From NCBI GenBank assembly GCA_023634235.1, contig JAMKCF010000071.1, forward strand, positions 186,001 to 250,000: a stretch of DNA of 64,000 bases, given 5' to 3'. The notes below the pieces were generated by a model. The model saw only the letters and a program-made list of their open reading frames with translations. It was not told the origin of the DNA and searched no databases. A program made the position numbers and the translations under genes. Every line of letters begins with the position of its first letter. Within the stretch, counting starts at the first letter, position 1. Shown here piece after piece: positions 47,390 through 58,761 of this stretch. This DNA is from Pisaster brevispinus. Its lineage: Eukaryota > Echinodermata > Asteroidea > Forcipulatida > Asteriidae.

Positions 47390-47840
47390 GCTGACGATTC
47401 TGTAGGCGAGGCGAGCGGCCTGGATGTTAGGCCTACCCCTAAGAAAAATTGAAAAAAAAACAAAAAACAAAAAAAAAAACCCAGAAGCAAGGTCGTGCCG
47501 GCAGGGGTCATGGCCCAAAATAAAAGTGCGGTGAATTTGGGAATAACTCCCGATCTAGGAGGGCTAGAGGGATGATTTTTTGGCCTGACTCTGCCTTAGG
47601 TATCCCTGCATCCGAAAATTAGACTTTTACGGCCGTTGCGGGCAGGCTTCACACCGGAAAAGACCAGCAAGCGGGGACACTCCGAAAGCCCCGCAAAACA
47701 TCAACGTGATTTTGCTGTAAAAAGACACAAATACAAAATAAGGAGGGTCACATCACCCCCAGGGCAATATCGAATCTGCACAATTTTAGTACCACTGTAA
47801 AGCCCGTTTCAAGGGCTCCCTCTCCCGTGAGTTTGGGGTC
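47390..47840 (+). repeat. Representative type B monomer (451 bp)
   Basis: This is a near-consensus type B unit. After the shared opening block it reads CCTACCCCTAAG, AAAAATTG and then a long A tract broken by C's. The B-only 20-bp segment containing GGTCGTGCCGGC follows, then GGGGTCATGGCC. The B-type marks follow in order: GTGAATTT, AACTCCC, GAGGGATG, TTGGCCTG, CCCCGCAAAA, CAACGTG. The length difference from type A comes almost wholly from the A tract and the 20-bp segment; outside them the two types align base for base apart from point differences. Confidence 0.93.
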
Positions 47841-49558
47841 GCTGACGATTCTGAAGGCGAGGCGAGCGGCCTGGATGTTAGGCCTACCCCTAAGAAAAAT
47901 TGAAAAAACAAAAAAACAAAAAAAAACCCAGAAGCAAGGTCGTGCCGGCAGGGGTCATGGCCCAAAATAAAAGTGCGGTGAATTTGGGAATAACTCCCGA
48001 TCTAGGAGGGCTAGAGGGATGATTTTTTGGCCTGACTCTGCCTTAGGTATCCCTGCATCCGAAAATTAGACTTTTACGGCCGTTGCGGGCAGGCTTTACA
48101 CCGGAAAAGACCAGCAAGCGGGGACACTCCGAAAGCCCCGCAAAACATCAACGTGATTTTGCTGTAAAAAGACACAAATACAAAATAAGGAGGGTCACAT
48201 CACCCCCAGGGCAATATCGAATCTGCACAATTTTAGTACCACTGTAAAGCCCGTTTCAAGGGCTCCCTCTCCCGTGAGTTTGGGGTCGCTGACGATTCTG
48301 TAGGCGAGGCGAGCGGCCTGGATGTTAGGCCCTCCCCTTAGAGAAATAGGAAAACAAAAACCTGGGGTAATGGCCCAAAATAAAAGTGCGGTGATTTTGG
48401 GAATAAGTCCCGATCTAGGAGGGCTAGAGAGATGATTTTTTTACCTGACTCTGCCTCAGGTATCCCTGCATCCGAAAATTAGACTTTTACGGCCGTTGCG
48501 GGCAGGCTTCACACCGGAAAAGACCAGCAAGCGGGGACACTCCGAAAGCCCCCCAAAACATCAACTTGATTTTGCTGTAAAAAGACACAAATACAAAATA
48601 AGGAGGGTCACATCACCCCCAGGGCAATATCGAATCTGCACAATTTTAGTACCACTGTAAAGCCCGTTTCAAGGGCTCCCTCTCCCGTGAGTTTGGGGTC
48701 GCTGACGATTCTGTAGGCGAGGCGAGCGGCCTGGATGTTAGGCCCACCCCTAAGAAAAATTGAAAAAAAAAAAAAAAAAAAAAAAAAAACAGAAGCAAGG
48801 TCGTGCCGGCAGGGGTCATGGCCCAAAATAAAAGTGCGGTGAATTTGGGAATAACTCCCGATCTAGGAGGGCTAGAGGGATGATTTTTTGGCCTGACTCT
48901 GCCTTAGGTATCCCTGCATCCGAAAATTAGACTTTTACGGCCGTTGCGGGCAGGCTTCACACCGGAAAAGACCAGCAAGCGGGGACGCTCCGAAAGCACC
49001 GCAAAACATCAACGTGATTTTGCTGTAAAAAGACACAAATACAAAATAAGGAGGGTCACATCACCCCCAGGGCAATATCGAATCTGCACAATTTTAGTAC
49101 CACTGTAAAGCCCGTTGCAAGGGCTCCCTCTCCCGTGAGTTTGGGGTCGCTGACGATTCTGTAGGCGAGGCGAGCGGCCTGGATGTTAGGCCCACCCCTT
49201 AGAGAAATAGGAAAACAAAAACCTGGGGTAATGGCCCAAAATAAAAGTGCGGTGATTTTGGGAATAAGTCCCGATCTAGGAGGGCTAGAGAGGTGATTTT
49301 TTTACCTGACTCTGCCTTAGGTATCCCTGCATCCGAAAATTAGACTTTTACGGCCGTTGCCGGCAGGCTTCACACCGGAAGACCAGCAAGCGGGGACACT
49401 CCGAAGCCCCCCAAAACATCAACTTGATTTTGCTGTAAAAAGACACAAATACAAAATAAGGAGGGTCACATCACCCCCAGGGCAATATCGAATCTGCACA
49501 ATTTTAGTACCACTGTAAAGCCCGTTTCAAGGGCTCCCTCTCCCGTGAGTTTGGGGTC

Positions 49559-50446
49559 ACTGCCGATTCTGTAGGCGAGGCGAGCGGCCTGGATGTTAGG
49601 CCTACCCCTAAGAAAAATTGAAAAAGAAAAAAAAAAAAAAAAAACAGAAGCAAGGTCGTGCCGGCAGGGGTCATGGCCCAAAATAAAAGTGCGGTGATTT
49701 TGGGAATAAGTCCCGATCTAGGAGGGCTAGAGAGATGATTTTTTTACCTGACTCTGCCTTAGGTATCCCTGCATCCGAAAATTAGACTTTTACGGCCGTT
49801 GCCGGCAGGCTTCACACCGGAAGACCAGCAAGCGGGGACACTCCGAAGCCCCCCAAAACATCAACTTGATTTTGCTGTAAAAAGACACAAATACAAAATA
49901 AGGAGGGTCACATCACCCCCAGGGCAATATCGAATCTGCACAATTTTAGTACCACTGTAAAGCCCGTTTCAAGGGCTCCCTCTCCCGTGAGTTTGGGGTC
50001 ACTGCCGATTCTGTAGGCGAGGCGAGCGGCCTGGATGTTAGGCCTACCCCTAAGAAAAATTGAAAAAGAAAAAAAAAAAAAAAAAAACAGAAGCAAGGTC
50101 GTGCCGGCAGGGGTCATGGCCCAAAATAAAAGTGCGGTGAATTTGGGAATAACTCCCGATCTAGGAGGGCTAGAGGGATGATTTTTTGGCCTGACTCTGC
50201 CTTAGGTATCCCTGCATCCGTAAATTATACTTTTACGGCCGTTGCGGGCAGGCTTCACACCGGAAAAGACCAGCAAGCGGGGACGCTCCGAAAGCACCGC
50301 AAAACATCAACGTGATTTTGCTGTAAAAAGACACAAATACAAAATAAGGAGGGTCACATCACCCCCAGGGCAATATCGAATCTGCACAATTTTAGTACCA
50401 CTGTAAAGCCCGTTTCAAGGGCTCCCTCTCCCGTGAGTTTGGGGTC
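49559..50446 (+). repeat. Tandem duplication of a 442-bp hybrid B unit
   Basis: The units at 49559 and 50001 both open with the rare TCACTGCCGATTCTG, have a G in the A tract (TTGAAAAAGAAAA) and end with B segment marks. The body of the unit at 49559 is A-type and carries GTTGCCGGCAGG, CCGGAAGACC and CCGAAGCCCC (three bases lost in all), as does the right half of the unit at 49149. One A-right-half plus B-left-half stretch was therefore duplicated in tandem, with the boundary near GCCCAAAATAAAAG (about 49681). Confidence 0.9.
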
Positions 50447-50896
50447 GCTGACGATTCTGTAGGCGAGGCGAGCGGCCTGGATGTTAGGCCTACCCCTAAG
50501 AAAAATTGAAAAAAAAAAAAAAACAAAAAAAAAAACCCAGAAGCAAGGTCGTGCCGGCAGGGGTCATGGCCCAAAATAAATGTGCGGTGATTTTGGGAAT
50601 AAGTCCCGATCTAGGAGGGCTAGAGAGATGATTTTTTTACCTGACTCTGCCTTAGGTATCCCTGCATCCGAAAATTAGACTTTTACGGCCGTTGCGGGCA
50701 GGCTTCACACCGGAAAAGACCAGCAAGCGGGGACACTCCGAAAGCCCCGCAAAACATCAACGTGATTTTGCTGTAAAAAGACACAAATACAAAATAAGGA
50801 GGGTCACATCACCCCCAGGGCAATATCGAATCTGCACAATTTTAGTACCACTGTAAAGCCCGTTTCAAGGGCTCCCTCTCCCGTGAGTTTGGGGTC
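50447..50896 (+). repeat. Mosaic B-A-B monomer
   Basis: The spacer and 20-bp segment are B-type. The middle is A-type (GTGATTTT, AAGTCCC, TTTACCTG). The right part returns to B marks (CCCCGCAAAA, CAACGTG). A private change, AATAAATGTGCGG near 50576, lies beside the first switch. This is a clear example of a short A tract of sequence inside a B unit, as gene conversion would give. Confidence 0.85.
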
Positions 50897-51720
50897 GCTG
50901 ACGATTCTGTAGGCGAGGCGAGCGGCCTGGATGTTAGACCCACCACTTAGAGAAATAGGAAAACAAAAACCAGGAGTAATGGCCCAAAATAAAAGTGCGG
51001 TGATTTTGGGAATAAGTCCCGATCTAGGAGGGCTAGAGAGATGATTTTTTACCTGACTCTGCCTTAGGTATCCCTGCATCCGAAAATTAGACTTTTACGG
51101 CCGTTGCGGGCAGGCTTCACACCGGAAAAGACCAGCAAGCGGGGACACTCTGAAAGCCCCCCAAAACATCAACTTGATTTTGCTGTAAAAAGACACACAT
51201 ACAAAATAAGGAGGGTCACATCACCCCCAAGGCAATATCGAATCTGCACAATTTTAGTACCACTGTAAAGCCCGTTTCAAGGGCTCCCTCTCCCGTGAGT
51301 TTGGGGTCGCTGACGATTCTGTAGGCGAGGCGAGCGGCCTGGATGTTAGACCCACCACTTAGAGAAATAGGAAAACAAAAACCAGGGGTAATGGCTCAAA
51401 ATAAAAGTGCGGTGATTTTGGGAATAAGTCCCGATCTAGGAGGGCTAGAGAGATGATTTTTTACCTGACTCTGCCTTAGGTATCCCTGCATCCGAAAATT
51501 AGACTTTTACGGCCGTTGCGGGCAGGCTTCACACCGGAAAAGACCAGCAAGCGGGGACACTCTGAAAGCCCCCCAAAACATCAACTTGATTTTGCTGTAA
51601 AAAGACACACATACAAAATAAGGAGGGTCACATCACCCCCAAGGCAATATCGAATCTGCACAATTTTAGTACCACTGTAAAGCCCGTTTCAAGGGCTCCC
51701 TCTCCCGTGAGTTTGGGGTC
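50897..51720 (+). repeat. Tandem duplication of a 412-bp A monomer
   Basis: The units at 50897 and 51309 are 412 bp each and share GTTAGACCCACCACTTAG. Their bodies share CTCTGAAAGCC, GACACACATAC and CCCCCAAGGC, with the last set present from about 51149 and again from about 51560. Differences include CCAGGAGTAATGGCCC in the first and CCAGGGGTAATGGCTC in the second. This looks like a recent one-unit unequal exchange. Confidence 0.9.
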
Positions 51721-52164
51721 GCTGACGATTCTGTAGGCGAGGCGAGCGGCCTGGATGTTAGGCCTACCCATAAGAAAAATTGAAAAAAAAACAAAAAAAA
51801 AAACCCAGAAGCAAGGTCGTGCCGGCAGGGGTCATGGCCCAAAATAAAAGTGCGGTGATTTTGGGAATAAGTCCCGATCTAGGAGGGCTAGAGAGATGAT
51901 TTTTTTACCTGACTCTGCCTTAGGTATCCCTGCATCCGAAAACTAGACTTTTACGGCCGTTGCGGGCAAGCTTCACACCGGAAAAGACCAGCAAGCGGGG
52001 ACACTCCGAAAGCCCCCCAAAACATCAACTTGATTTTGCTGTAAAAAGACACAAATACAAAATAAGGAGGGTCACATCACCCCCAGGGCAATATCGAATC
52101 TGCACAATTTTAGTACCACTGTAAAGCCCGTTTCAAGGGCTCCCTCTCCCGTGAGTTTGGGGTC
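51721..52164 (+). repeat. Hybrid monomer: B spacer, A body
   Basis: The unit has the B spacer with a C in the A tract and the B 20-bp segment. It then continues with A-type GTGATTTT, AAGTCCC, TTTACCTG, CCCCCCAAAA and CAACTTG. It has CCTACCCATAAG near 51764 and GGGCAAGCTTC near 51964, which are not seen in neighbours. The switch point lies just after CATGGCCCAAAATAAAAG, as in the hybrids at 21205 and 49559. Confidence 0.87.
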
Positions 52165-52577
52165 GCTGACGATTCTGTAGGCGAGGCGAGCGGCCTGGAT
52201 GTTAGGCCCACCCCTTAGAGAAATAGGAAAACAAAAACCAGGGGTAATGGCCACAAATAAAAGTGCGGTGATTTTGGGAATAGGTCCCGATCTAGGAGGG
52301 CTAGAGGGATGATTTTTTAGCCTGACTCTGCCTTAGGTATCCCTGCATCCGAAAATTAGACTTTTACGGCCGTTGCGGGCAGGCTTCACACCGGAAAAGA
52401 CCAGCAAGCGGGGACACTCCGAAAGCCCCCCAAAACATCAACTTGATTTTGCTGTAAAAAGACACAAATACAAAATAAGGAGGGTCACATCACCCCCAGG
52501 GCATCATCGAATCTGCACAATTTTAGTACCACTGTAAAGCCCGTTTCAAGGGCTCCCTCTCCCGTGAGTTTGGGGTC
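52165..52577 (+). repeat. Distant copy of the 12-19 kb cluster A unit
   Basis: This A unit has GGCCACAAATAAAAG, AATAGGTCCCG, GAGGGATGATTTTTTAGCCTG-type marks and GGGCATCATCG, the same set as the A units at 12544, 14263 and 17255. It differs in having CAACATCAAC, not CAACACCAAC. Its nearest relatives are about 35 kb away while its neighbours lack the marks, so it points to long-range transfer within the array. Confidence 0.88.
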
Positions 52578-52823
52578 GCTGACGATTCTGTAGGCGAGGC
52601 GAGCGGCCTGGATGTTAGGCCCACCCCTTAGAGAAATAGGAAAAGAACAGCAAGCGGGGACACTCCGAAAGCCCCCCAAAACATCAACTTGATTTTGCTG
52701 TAAAAAGACACAAATACAAAATAAGGAGGGTCACATCACCCCCAGGGCAATATCGAATCTGCACAATTTTAGTACGACTGTAAAGACGGTTTCAAGGGCT
52801 CCCTCTCCCGTGAGTTTGGGGTC
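52578..52823 (+). repeat. Shortest monomer, A unit with 167-bp deletion (246 bp)
   Basis: The unit runs normally to GAGAAATAGGAAAA at 52644 and then continues as GAACAGCAAGCGGGG, skipping from the spacer to the CCGGAAAAGACCAGC region. The two partners share GGAAAA (six bases), a typical microhomology deletion. Further private changes follow: TAGTACGACTG and AAAGACGGTTTC near 52771-52790. The downstream B unit at 52824 is normal. Confidence 0.93.
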
Positions 52824-53268
52824 GCTGACGATTCTGTAGGCGAGGCGAGCGGCCTGGATGTTAGGCCTACCCCTAAGAAAAATTGAAAAAAAAAAAAAAA
52901 AAAAAAAAACAGAAGCAAGGTCGTGCCGGCAGGGGTCATGGCCCAAAATAAAAGTGCGGTGAATTTGGGAATAACTCCCGATCTAGGAGGGCTAGAGGGA
53001 TGATTTTTTGGCCTGACTCTGCCTTAGGTATCCCTGCATCCGAAAATTAGACTTTTACGGCCGTTGCGGGCAGGCTTCACACCGGAAAAGACCAGCAAGC
53101 GGGGACACTCCGAAAGCCCCGCAAAACATCAACGTGATTTTGCTGTAAAAAGACACAAATACAAAATAAGGAGGGTCACATCACCCCCAGGGCAATATCG
53201 AATCTGCACAATTTTAGTACCACTGTAAAGCCCGTTTCAAGGGCTCCCTCTCCTGTGAGTTTGGGGTT

Positions 53269-54989
53269 GCTGACGATTCTGTAGGCGAGGCGAGCTGCCT
53301 GGATGTTAGGCCCACCCCTTAGAGAAATAGGAAAACAAAAACCAGGGGTAATGGCCCAAAATAAAAGTGCGGTGATTTTGGGAATAAGTCCCGATCTAGG
53401 AGGGCTAGAGAGATGATTTTTTTACCTGACTCTGCCTTAGGTATCCCTGCATCCGAAAATTAGACTTTTACGGCCGTTGCGGGCAGGCTTCACACCGGAA
53501 AAGACCAGCAAGCGGGGACACTCCGAAAGCCCCCCAAAACATCAACTTGATTTTGCTGTAAAAAGACACAAATACAACATAAGGAGGGTCACATCACCCC
53601 CAGGGCAATATCGAATCTGCACAATTTTAGTACCACTGTAAAGCCCGTTTCAAGGGCTCCCTCTCCCGTGAGTTTGGGGTCACGGACGATTCTGTAGGCG
53701 AGGCGAGCGGCCTGGATGTTAGGCCTACCCCTAAGAAAAATTGAAAAAAAAACAACAAAAAAAAAAACCCAGAAGCAAGGTCGTGCCGGCAGAGGTCATG
53801 GCCCAAAATAAAAGTGCGGTGAATTTGGGAATAACTCCCGATCTAGGAGGGCTAGAGGGATGATTTTTTAACCTGACTCTGCCTTAGGTATTCCTGCATC
53901 CGAAAATTAGACTTTTACGGCCGTTGCGGGCAGGCTTCACACCGGAAAAGACCAGCAAGCGGGGACACTCCGAAAGCCCCGCAAAACATCAACGTGATTT
54001 TGCTGTAAAAAGACACAAATACAAAATAAGGAGGGTCACATCACCCCCAGGGCAATATCGAATCTGCACAATTTTAGTACCACTGTAAAGCCCGTTTCAA
54101 GGGCTCCCTCTCCCGTGAGTTTGGGGTTGCTGACGATTCTGTAGGCGAGGCGAGCGGCCTGGATGTTAGGCCCACCCCTTAGAGAAATAGGAAAACAAAA
54201 ACCAGGGGTAATGGCCCAAAATAAAAGTGCGGTGATTTTGGGAATAAGTCCCGATCTAGGAGGGCTAGAGAGATGATTTGTTTACCTGACTCTGCCTTAG
54301 GTATCTCTGCATCCGAAAATTAGACTTTTACGGCCGTTGCGGGCAGGCTTCACACCGGAAAAGACCAGCAAGCGGGGACACTCCGAAAGCCCCCCAAAAC
54401 ATCAACTTGATTTTGCTGTAAAAAGACACAATAACAAAATAAGGAGGGTCACATCACCCCCAGGGCAATATCGAATCTGCACAATTTTAGTACCACTGTA
54501 AAGCCCGTTTCAAGGGCTCCCTCTCCCGTGAGTTTGGGGTCGCTGACAATTCTGTAGGCGAGGCGAGCGGCCTGGATGTTAGGCCTACCCCTAAGAAAAA
54601 TTGAAAAAAAAAAAAAAAAAAAAAAAAACCCAGAAGCAAGGTCGTGCCGGCAGGGGTCATGGCCCAAAATAAAAGTGCGGTGAATTTGGGAATAACTCCC
54701 GATCTAGGAGGGCGATAGGGATGATTTTTTGGCCTGACTCTGCCTTAGGTATCCCTGCATCCGAAAATTAGACTTTTACGGCCGTTGCGGGCAGGCTTCA
54801 CACCGGAAAAGACCAGCAAGCGGGGACACTCCGAAAGCCCCGCAAAACATCAACGTGATTTTGCTGTAAAAAGACACAAATACAAAATAAGGAGGGTCAC
54901 ATCACCCCCAGGGCAATATCGAATCTGCACAATTTTAGTACCACTGTAAAGCCCGTTTCAAGGGCTCCCTCTCCTGTGAGTTTGGGGTC
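53269..54989 (+). repeat. Four-unit higher-order repeat, copy 1 (1721 bp)
   Basis: The order is A B A B at 53269, 53682, 54129 and 54542. Marks in order: GAGCTGCCTGG with TACAACATAAGG; GGTCACGGACGATTC with GGCAGAGGTC and GTATTCCTGC; GATTTGTTTACC with GTATCTCTGC and CACAATAACAAAAT; GCTGACAATTC with GGGCGATAGGG and TCTCCTGTGAG at the end. All recur in the following 1723 bp. The B unit before the block also ends TCTCCTGTGAG, consistent with a duplication boundary just upstream. Confidence 0.95.
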
Positions 54990-56712
54990 GCTGACGATTC
55001 TGTAGGCGAGGCGAGCTGCCTGGATGTTAGGCCCACCCCTTAGAGAAATAGGAAAACAAAAACCAGGGGTAATGGCCCAAAATAAAAGTGCGGTGATTTT
55101 GGGAATAAGTCCCGATCTAGGAGGGCTAGAGAGATGATTTTTTTACCTGACTCTGCCTTAGGTATCCCTGCATCCGAAAATTAGACTTTTACGGCCGTTG
55201 CGGGCAGGCTTCACACCGGAAAAGACCAGCAAGCGGGGACACTCCGAAAGCCCCCCAAAACATCAACTTGATTTTGCTGTAAAAAGACACAAATACAACA
55301 TAAGGAGGGTCACATCACCCCCAGGGCAATATCGAATCTGCACAATTTTAGTACCACTGTAAAGCCCGTTTCAAGGGCTCCCTCTCCCGTGAGTTTGGGG
55401 TCACGGACGATTCTGTAGGCGAGGCGAGCGGCCTGGATGTTAGGCCTACCCCTAAGAAAAATTGAAAAAAAAACAACAAAAAAAAAACCCCAGAAGCAAG
55501 GTCGTGCCGGCAGAGGTCATGGCCCAAAATAAAAGTGCGGTGAATTTGGGAATAACTCCCGATCTAGGAGGGCTAGAGGGATGATTTTTTGGCCTGACTC
55601 TGCCTTAGGTATTCCTGCATCCGAAAATTAGACTTTTACGGCCGTTGCGGGCAGGCTTCACACCGGAAAAGACCAGCAAGCGGGGACACTCCGAAAGCCC
55701 CGCAAAACATCAACGTGATTTTGCTGTAAAAAGACACAAATACAAAATAAGGAGGGTCACATCACCCCCAGGGCAATATCGAATCTGCACAATTTTAGTA
55801 CCACTGTAAAGCCCGTTTCAAGGGCTCCCTCTCCCGTGAGTTTGGGGTTGCTGACGATTCTGTAGGCGAGGCGAGCGGCCTGGATGTTAGGCCCACCCCT
55901 TAGAGAAATAGGAAAACAAAAACCAGGGGTAATGGCCCAAAATAAAAGTGCGGTGATTTTGGGAATAAGTCCCGATCTAGGAGGGCTAGAGAGATGATTT
56001 GTTTACCTGACTCTGCCTTAGGTATCTCTGCATCCGAAAATTAGACTTTTACGGCCGTTGCGGGCAGGCTTCACACCGGAAAAGACCAGCAAGCGGGGAC
56101 ACTCCGAAAGCCCCCCAAAACATCAACTTGATTTTGCTGTAAAAAGACACAATAACAAAATAAGGAGGGTCACATCACCCCCAGGGCAATATCGAATCTG
56201 CACAATTTTAGTACCACTGTAAAGCCCGTTTCAAGGGCTCCCTCTCCCGTGAGTTTGGGGTCGCTGACAATTCTGTAGGCGAGGCGAGCGGCCTGGATGT
56301 TAGGCCTACCCCTAAGAAAAATTGAAAAAAAAAAAAAAAAAAAAAAAAAAACCCAGAAGCAAGGTCGTGCCGGCAGGGGTCATGGCCCAAAATAAAAGTG
56401 CGGTGAATTTGGGAATAACTCCCGATCTAGGAGGGCGATAGGGATGATTTTTTGGCCTGACTCTGCCTTAGGTATCCCTGCATCCGAAAATTAGACTTTT
56501 ACGGCCGTTGCGGGCAGGCTTCACACCGGAAAAGACCAGCAAGCGGGGACACTCCGAAAGCCCCGCAAAACATCAACGTGATTTTGCTGTAAAAAGACAC
56601 AAATACAAAATAAGGAGGGTCACATCACCCCGAGGGCAATATCGAATCTGCACAATTTTAGTACCACTGTAAAGCCCGTTTCAAGGGCTCCCTCTCCCGT
56701 GAGTTTGGGGTC
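54990..56712 (+). repeat. Four-unit higher-order repeat, copy 2 (1723 bp)
   Basis: Units at 54990, 55403, 55850 and 56263 match copy 1 in order and marks. Visible differences are few: TTTTTTGGCCTG here against TTTTTTAACCTG near 53866 in copy 1, a C more before CCCAGAAGC near 55488, A-tract length in the last unit, and CACCCCGAGGGC near 56627. The last unit ends TCTCCCGTGAG. The GGGCGATAGGG mark occurs once more in the B unit at 57869. Confidence 0.95.
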
Positions 56713-57537
56713 GCTGACGATTCTGTAGGCGAGGCGAGCGGCCTCGATGTTAGGCCCACCCCTTAGAGAAATAGGAAAACAAAAACCAGGGGTAATGGCC
56801 CAAAATAAAAGTGCGGTGATTTTGGGAATAAGTCCCGATCTAGGAGGGCTAGAGAGATGATTTTTTTACCTGACTCTGCCTTAGGTATTCCTGCATCCGA
56901 AAATTAGACTTTTACGGCCGTTGCGGGCAGGCTTCACACCGGAAAAGACCAGCAAGCGGGACACTCCGAAAGCCCCGCAAAACATCAACGTGATTTTGCT
57001 GTAAAAAGACACAAATACAAAATAAGGAGGGTCACATCACCCCCAGGGCAATATCGAATCTGCACAATTTTAGTACCACTGTAAAGCCCGTTTCAAGGGC
57101 TCCCTCTCCCGTGAGTTTGGGGTCGCTGACGATTCTGTAGGCGAGGCGAGCGGCCTGGATGTTAGGCCCACCCCTTAGAGAAATAGGAAAACAAAAACCA
57201 GGGGTCATGGCCAAAAATAAAAGTGCGGTGATTTTGGGAATAAGTCCCGATCTAGGAGGGCTAGAGAGATGATTTTTTTACCTGACTCTGCCTTAGGTAT
57301 CCCTGCATCCGAAAATTAGACTTTTACGGCCGTTGCGGGCAGGCTTCACACCGGAAAAGACCAGCAAGCGGGAACACTCCGAAAGCCCCCCAAAACATCA
57401 ACTTGATTTTGCTGTAAAAAGACACAAATACAAAATAAGGAGGGTCACATCACCCCCAGGGCAATATCAAATCTGCACAATTTTAGTACCACTGTAAAGC
57501 CCGTTTCAAGGGCTCCCTCTCCCGTGAGTTTGGGGTC

Positions 57538-57868
57538 ACTGACGATTCTGTAGGCGAGGCGAGCGGCCTGGATGTTAGGACTACCCCTAAAAAAAATTGA
57601 AAAAAAAAAAAAAAAAAAAAAAAACCAGAAGCAAGGTCGTGCCGGCAGGGGTCATGGCCCAAAATAAAAGTGCGGTGAATTTGGGAATAACTCCCGATCT
57701 AGGAGGGCTAGAGGGATGATTTTTTGGCCTGACTCTGCCTTAGGTATCCCTGCATCCGAAAATTAGACTTTTACGGCCGTTGTGGCCCAGGGCAATATCG
57801 AATCTGCACAATTTAAGTACCACTGTAAAGCCCGTTTCAAGGGCTCCCTCTCCCGTGAGTTTGGGGTC
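57538..57868 (+). repeat. B unit with ~116-bp deletion (331 bp)
   Basis: Sequence runs ACGGCCGTTGTGGCCCAGGG near 57774-57792, joining the GGCCGTTG region directly to CAGGGCAATATCG and dropping the GGCTTCACACC to TCACATCACC stretch. Little or no shared sequence is evident at the join, where TGG appears to be extra or altered bases. The unit also has GTTAGGACTACC and CCCTAAAAAAAATTG near 57575. It is followed by two more B units, giving a run of three. Confidence 0.9.
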
Positions 57869-58761
57869 GCTGACGATTCTGTAGGCGAGGCGAGCGGCCT
57901 GGATGTTAGGCCTACCCCTAAGAAAAATTGAAAAAAAAACCAAAAAAAAACCCCCCCAGAAGCAAGGTCGTGCCGGCAGGGGTCATGGCCCAAAATAAAA
58001 GTGCGGTGAATTTGGGAATAACTCCCGATCTAGGAGGGCGATAGGGATGATTTTTTGGCCTGACTCTGCCTTAGGTATCCCTGCATCCGAAAATTAGACT
58101 TTTACGGCCGTTGCGGGCAGGCTTCACACCGGAAAAGACCAGCAAGCGGGGACACTCCGAAAGCCCCGCAAAACATCAACGTGATTTTGCTGTAAAAAGA
58201 CACAAATACAAAATGAGGAGGGTCACATCACCCCCAGGGCAATATCGAATCTGCACAATTTTAGTACCACTGTAAAGCCCGTTTCAAGGGCTCCCTCTCC
58301 CGTGAGTTTGGAGTCGCTGACGATTCTGTAGGCGAGGCGAGCGGCCTGGATGTTAGGCCTACCCCTAAGAAAAATAGAAAAAAAAAAAAAAAAAAAAAAA
58401 CCAAGAAGCAAGGTCGTGCCGGCAGGGGTCATGGCCCAAAATAAAAGTGCGGTGAATTTGGGAATAACTCCCGATCTAGGAGGGCTAGAGGGATGATTTT
58501 TTGGCCTGACTCTGCCTTAGGTATCCCTGCATCCGAAAATTAGACTTTTACGGCCGTTGCGGGCAGGCTTGACACCGGAAAAGACCAGCAAGCGGGGACA
58601 CTCCGAAAGCCCCGCAAAACATCAACGTGATTTTGCTGTAAAAAGACACAAATACAAAATAAGGAGGGTCACATCACCCCCAGGGCAATATCGAATCTGC
58701 ACAATTTTAGTACCACTGTAAAGCCCGTTTCAAGGGCTCCCTCTCCCGTGAGTTTGGGGTT

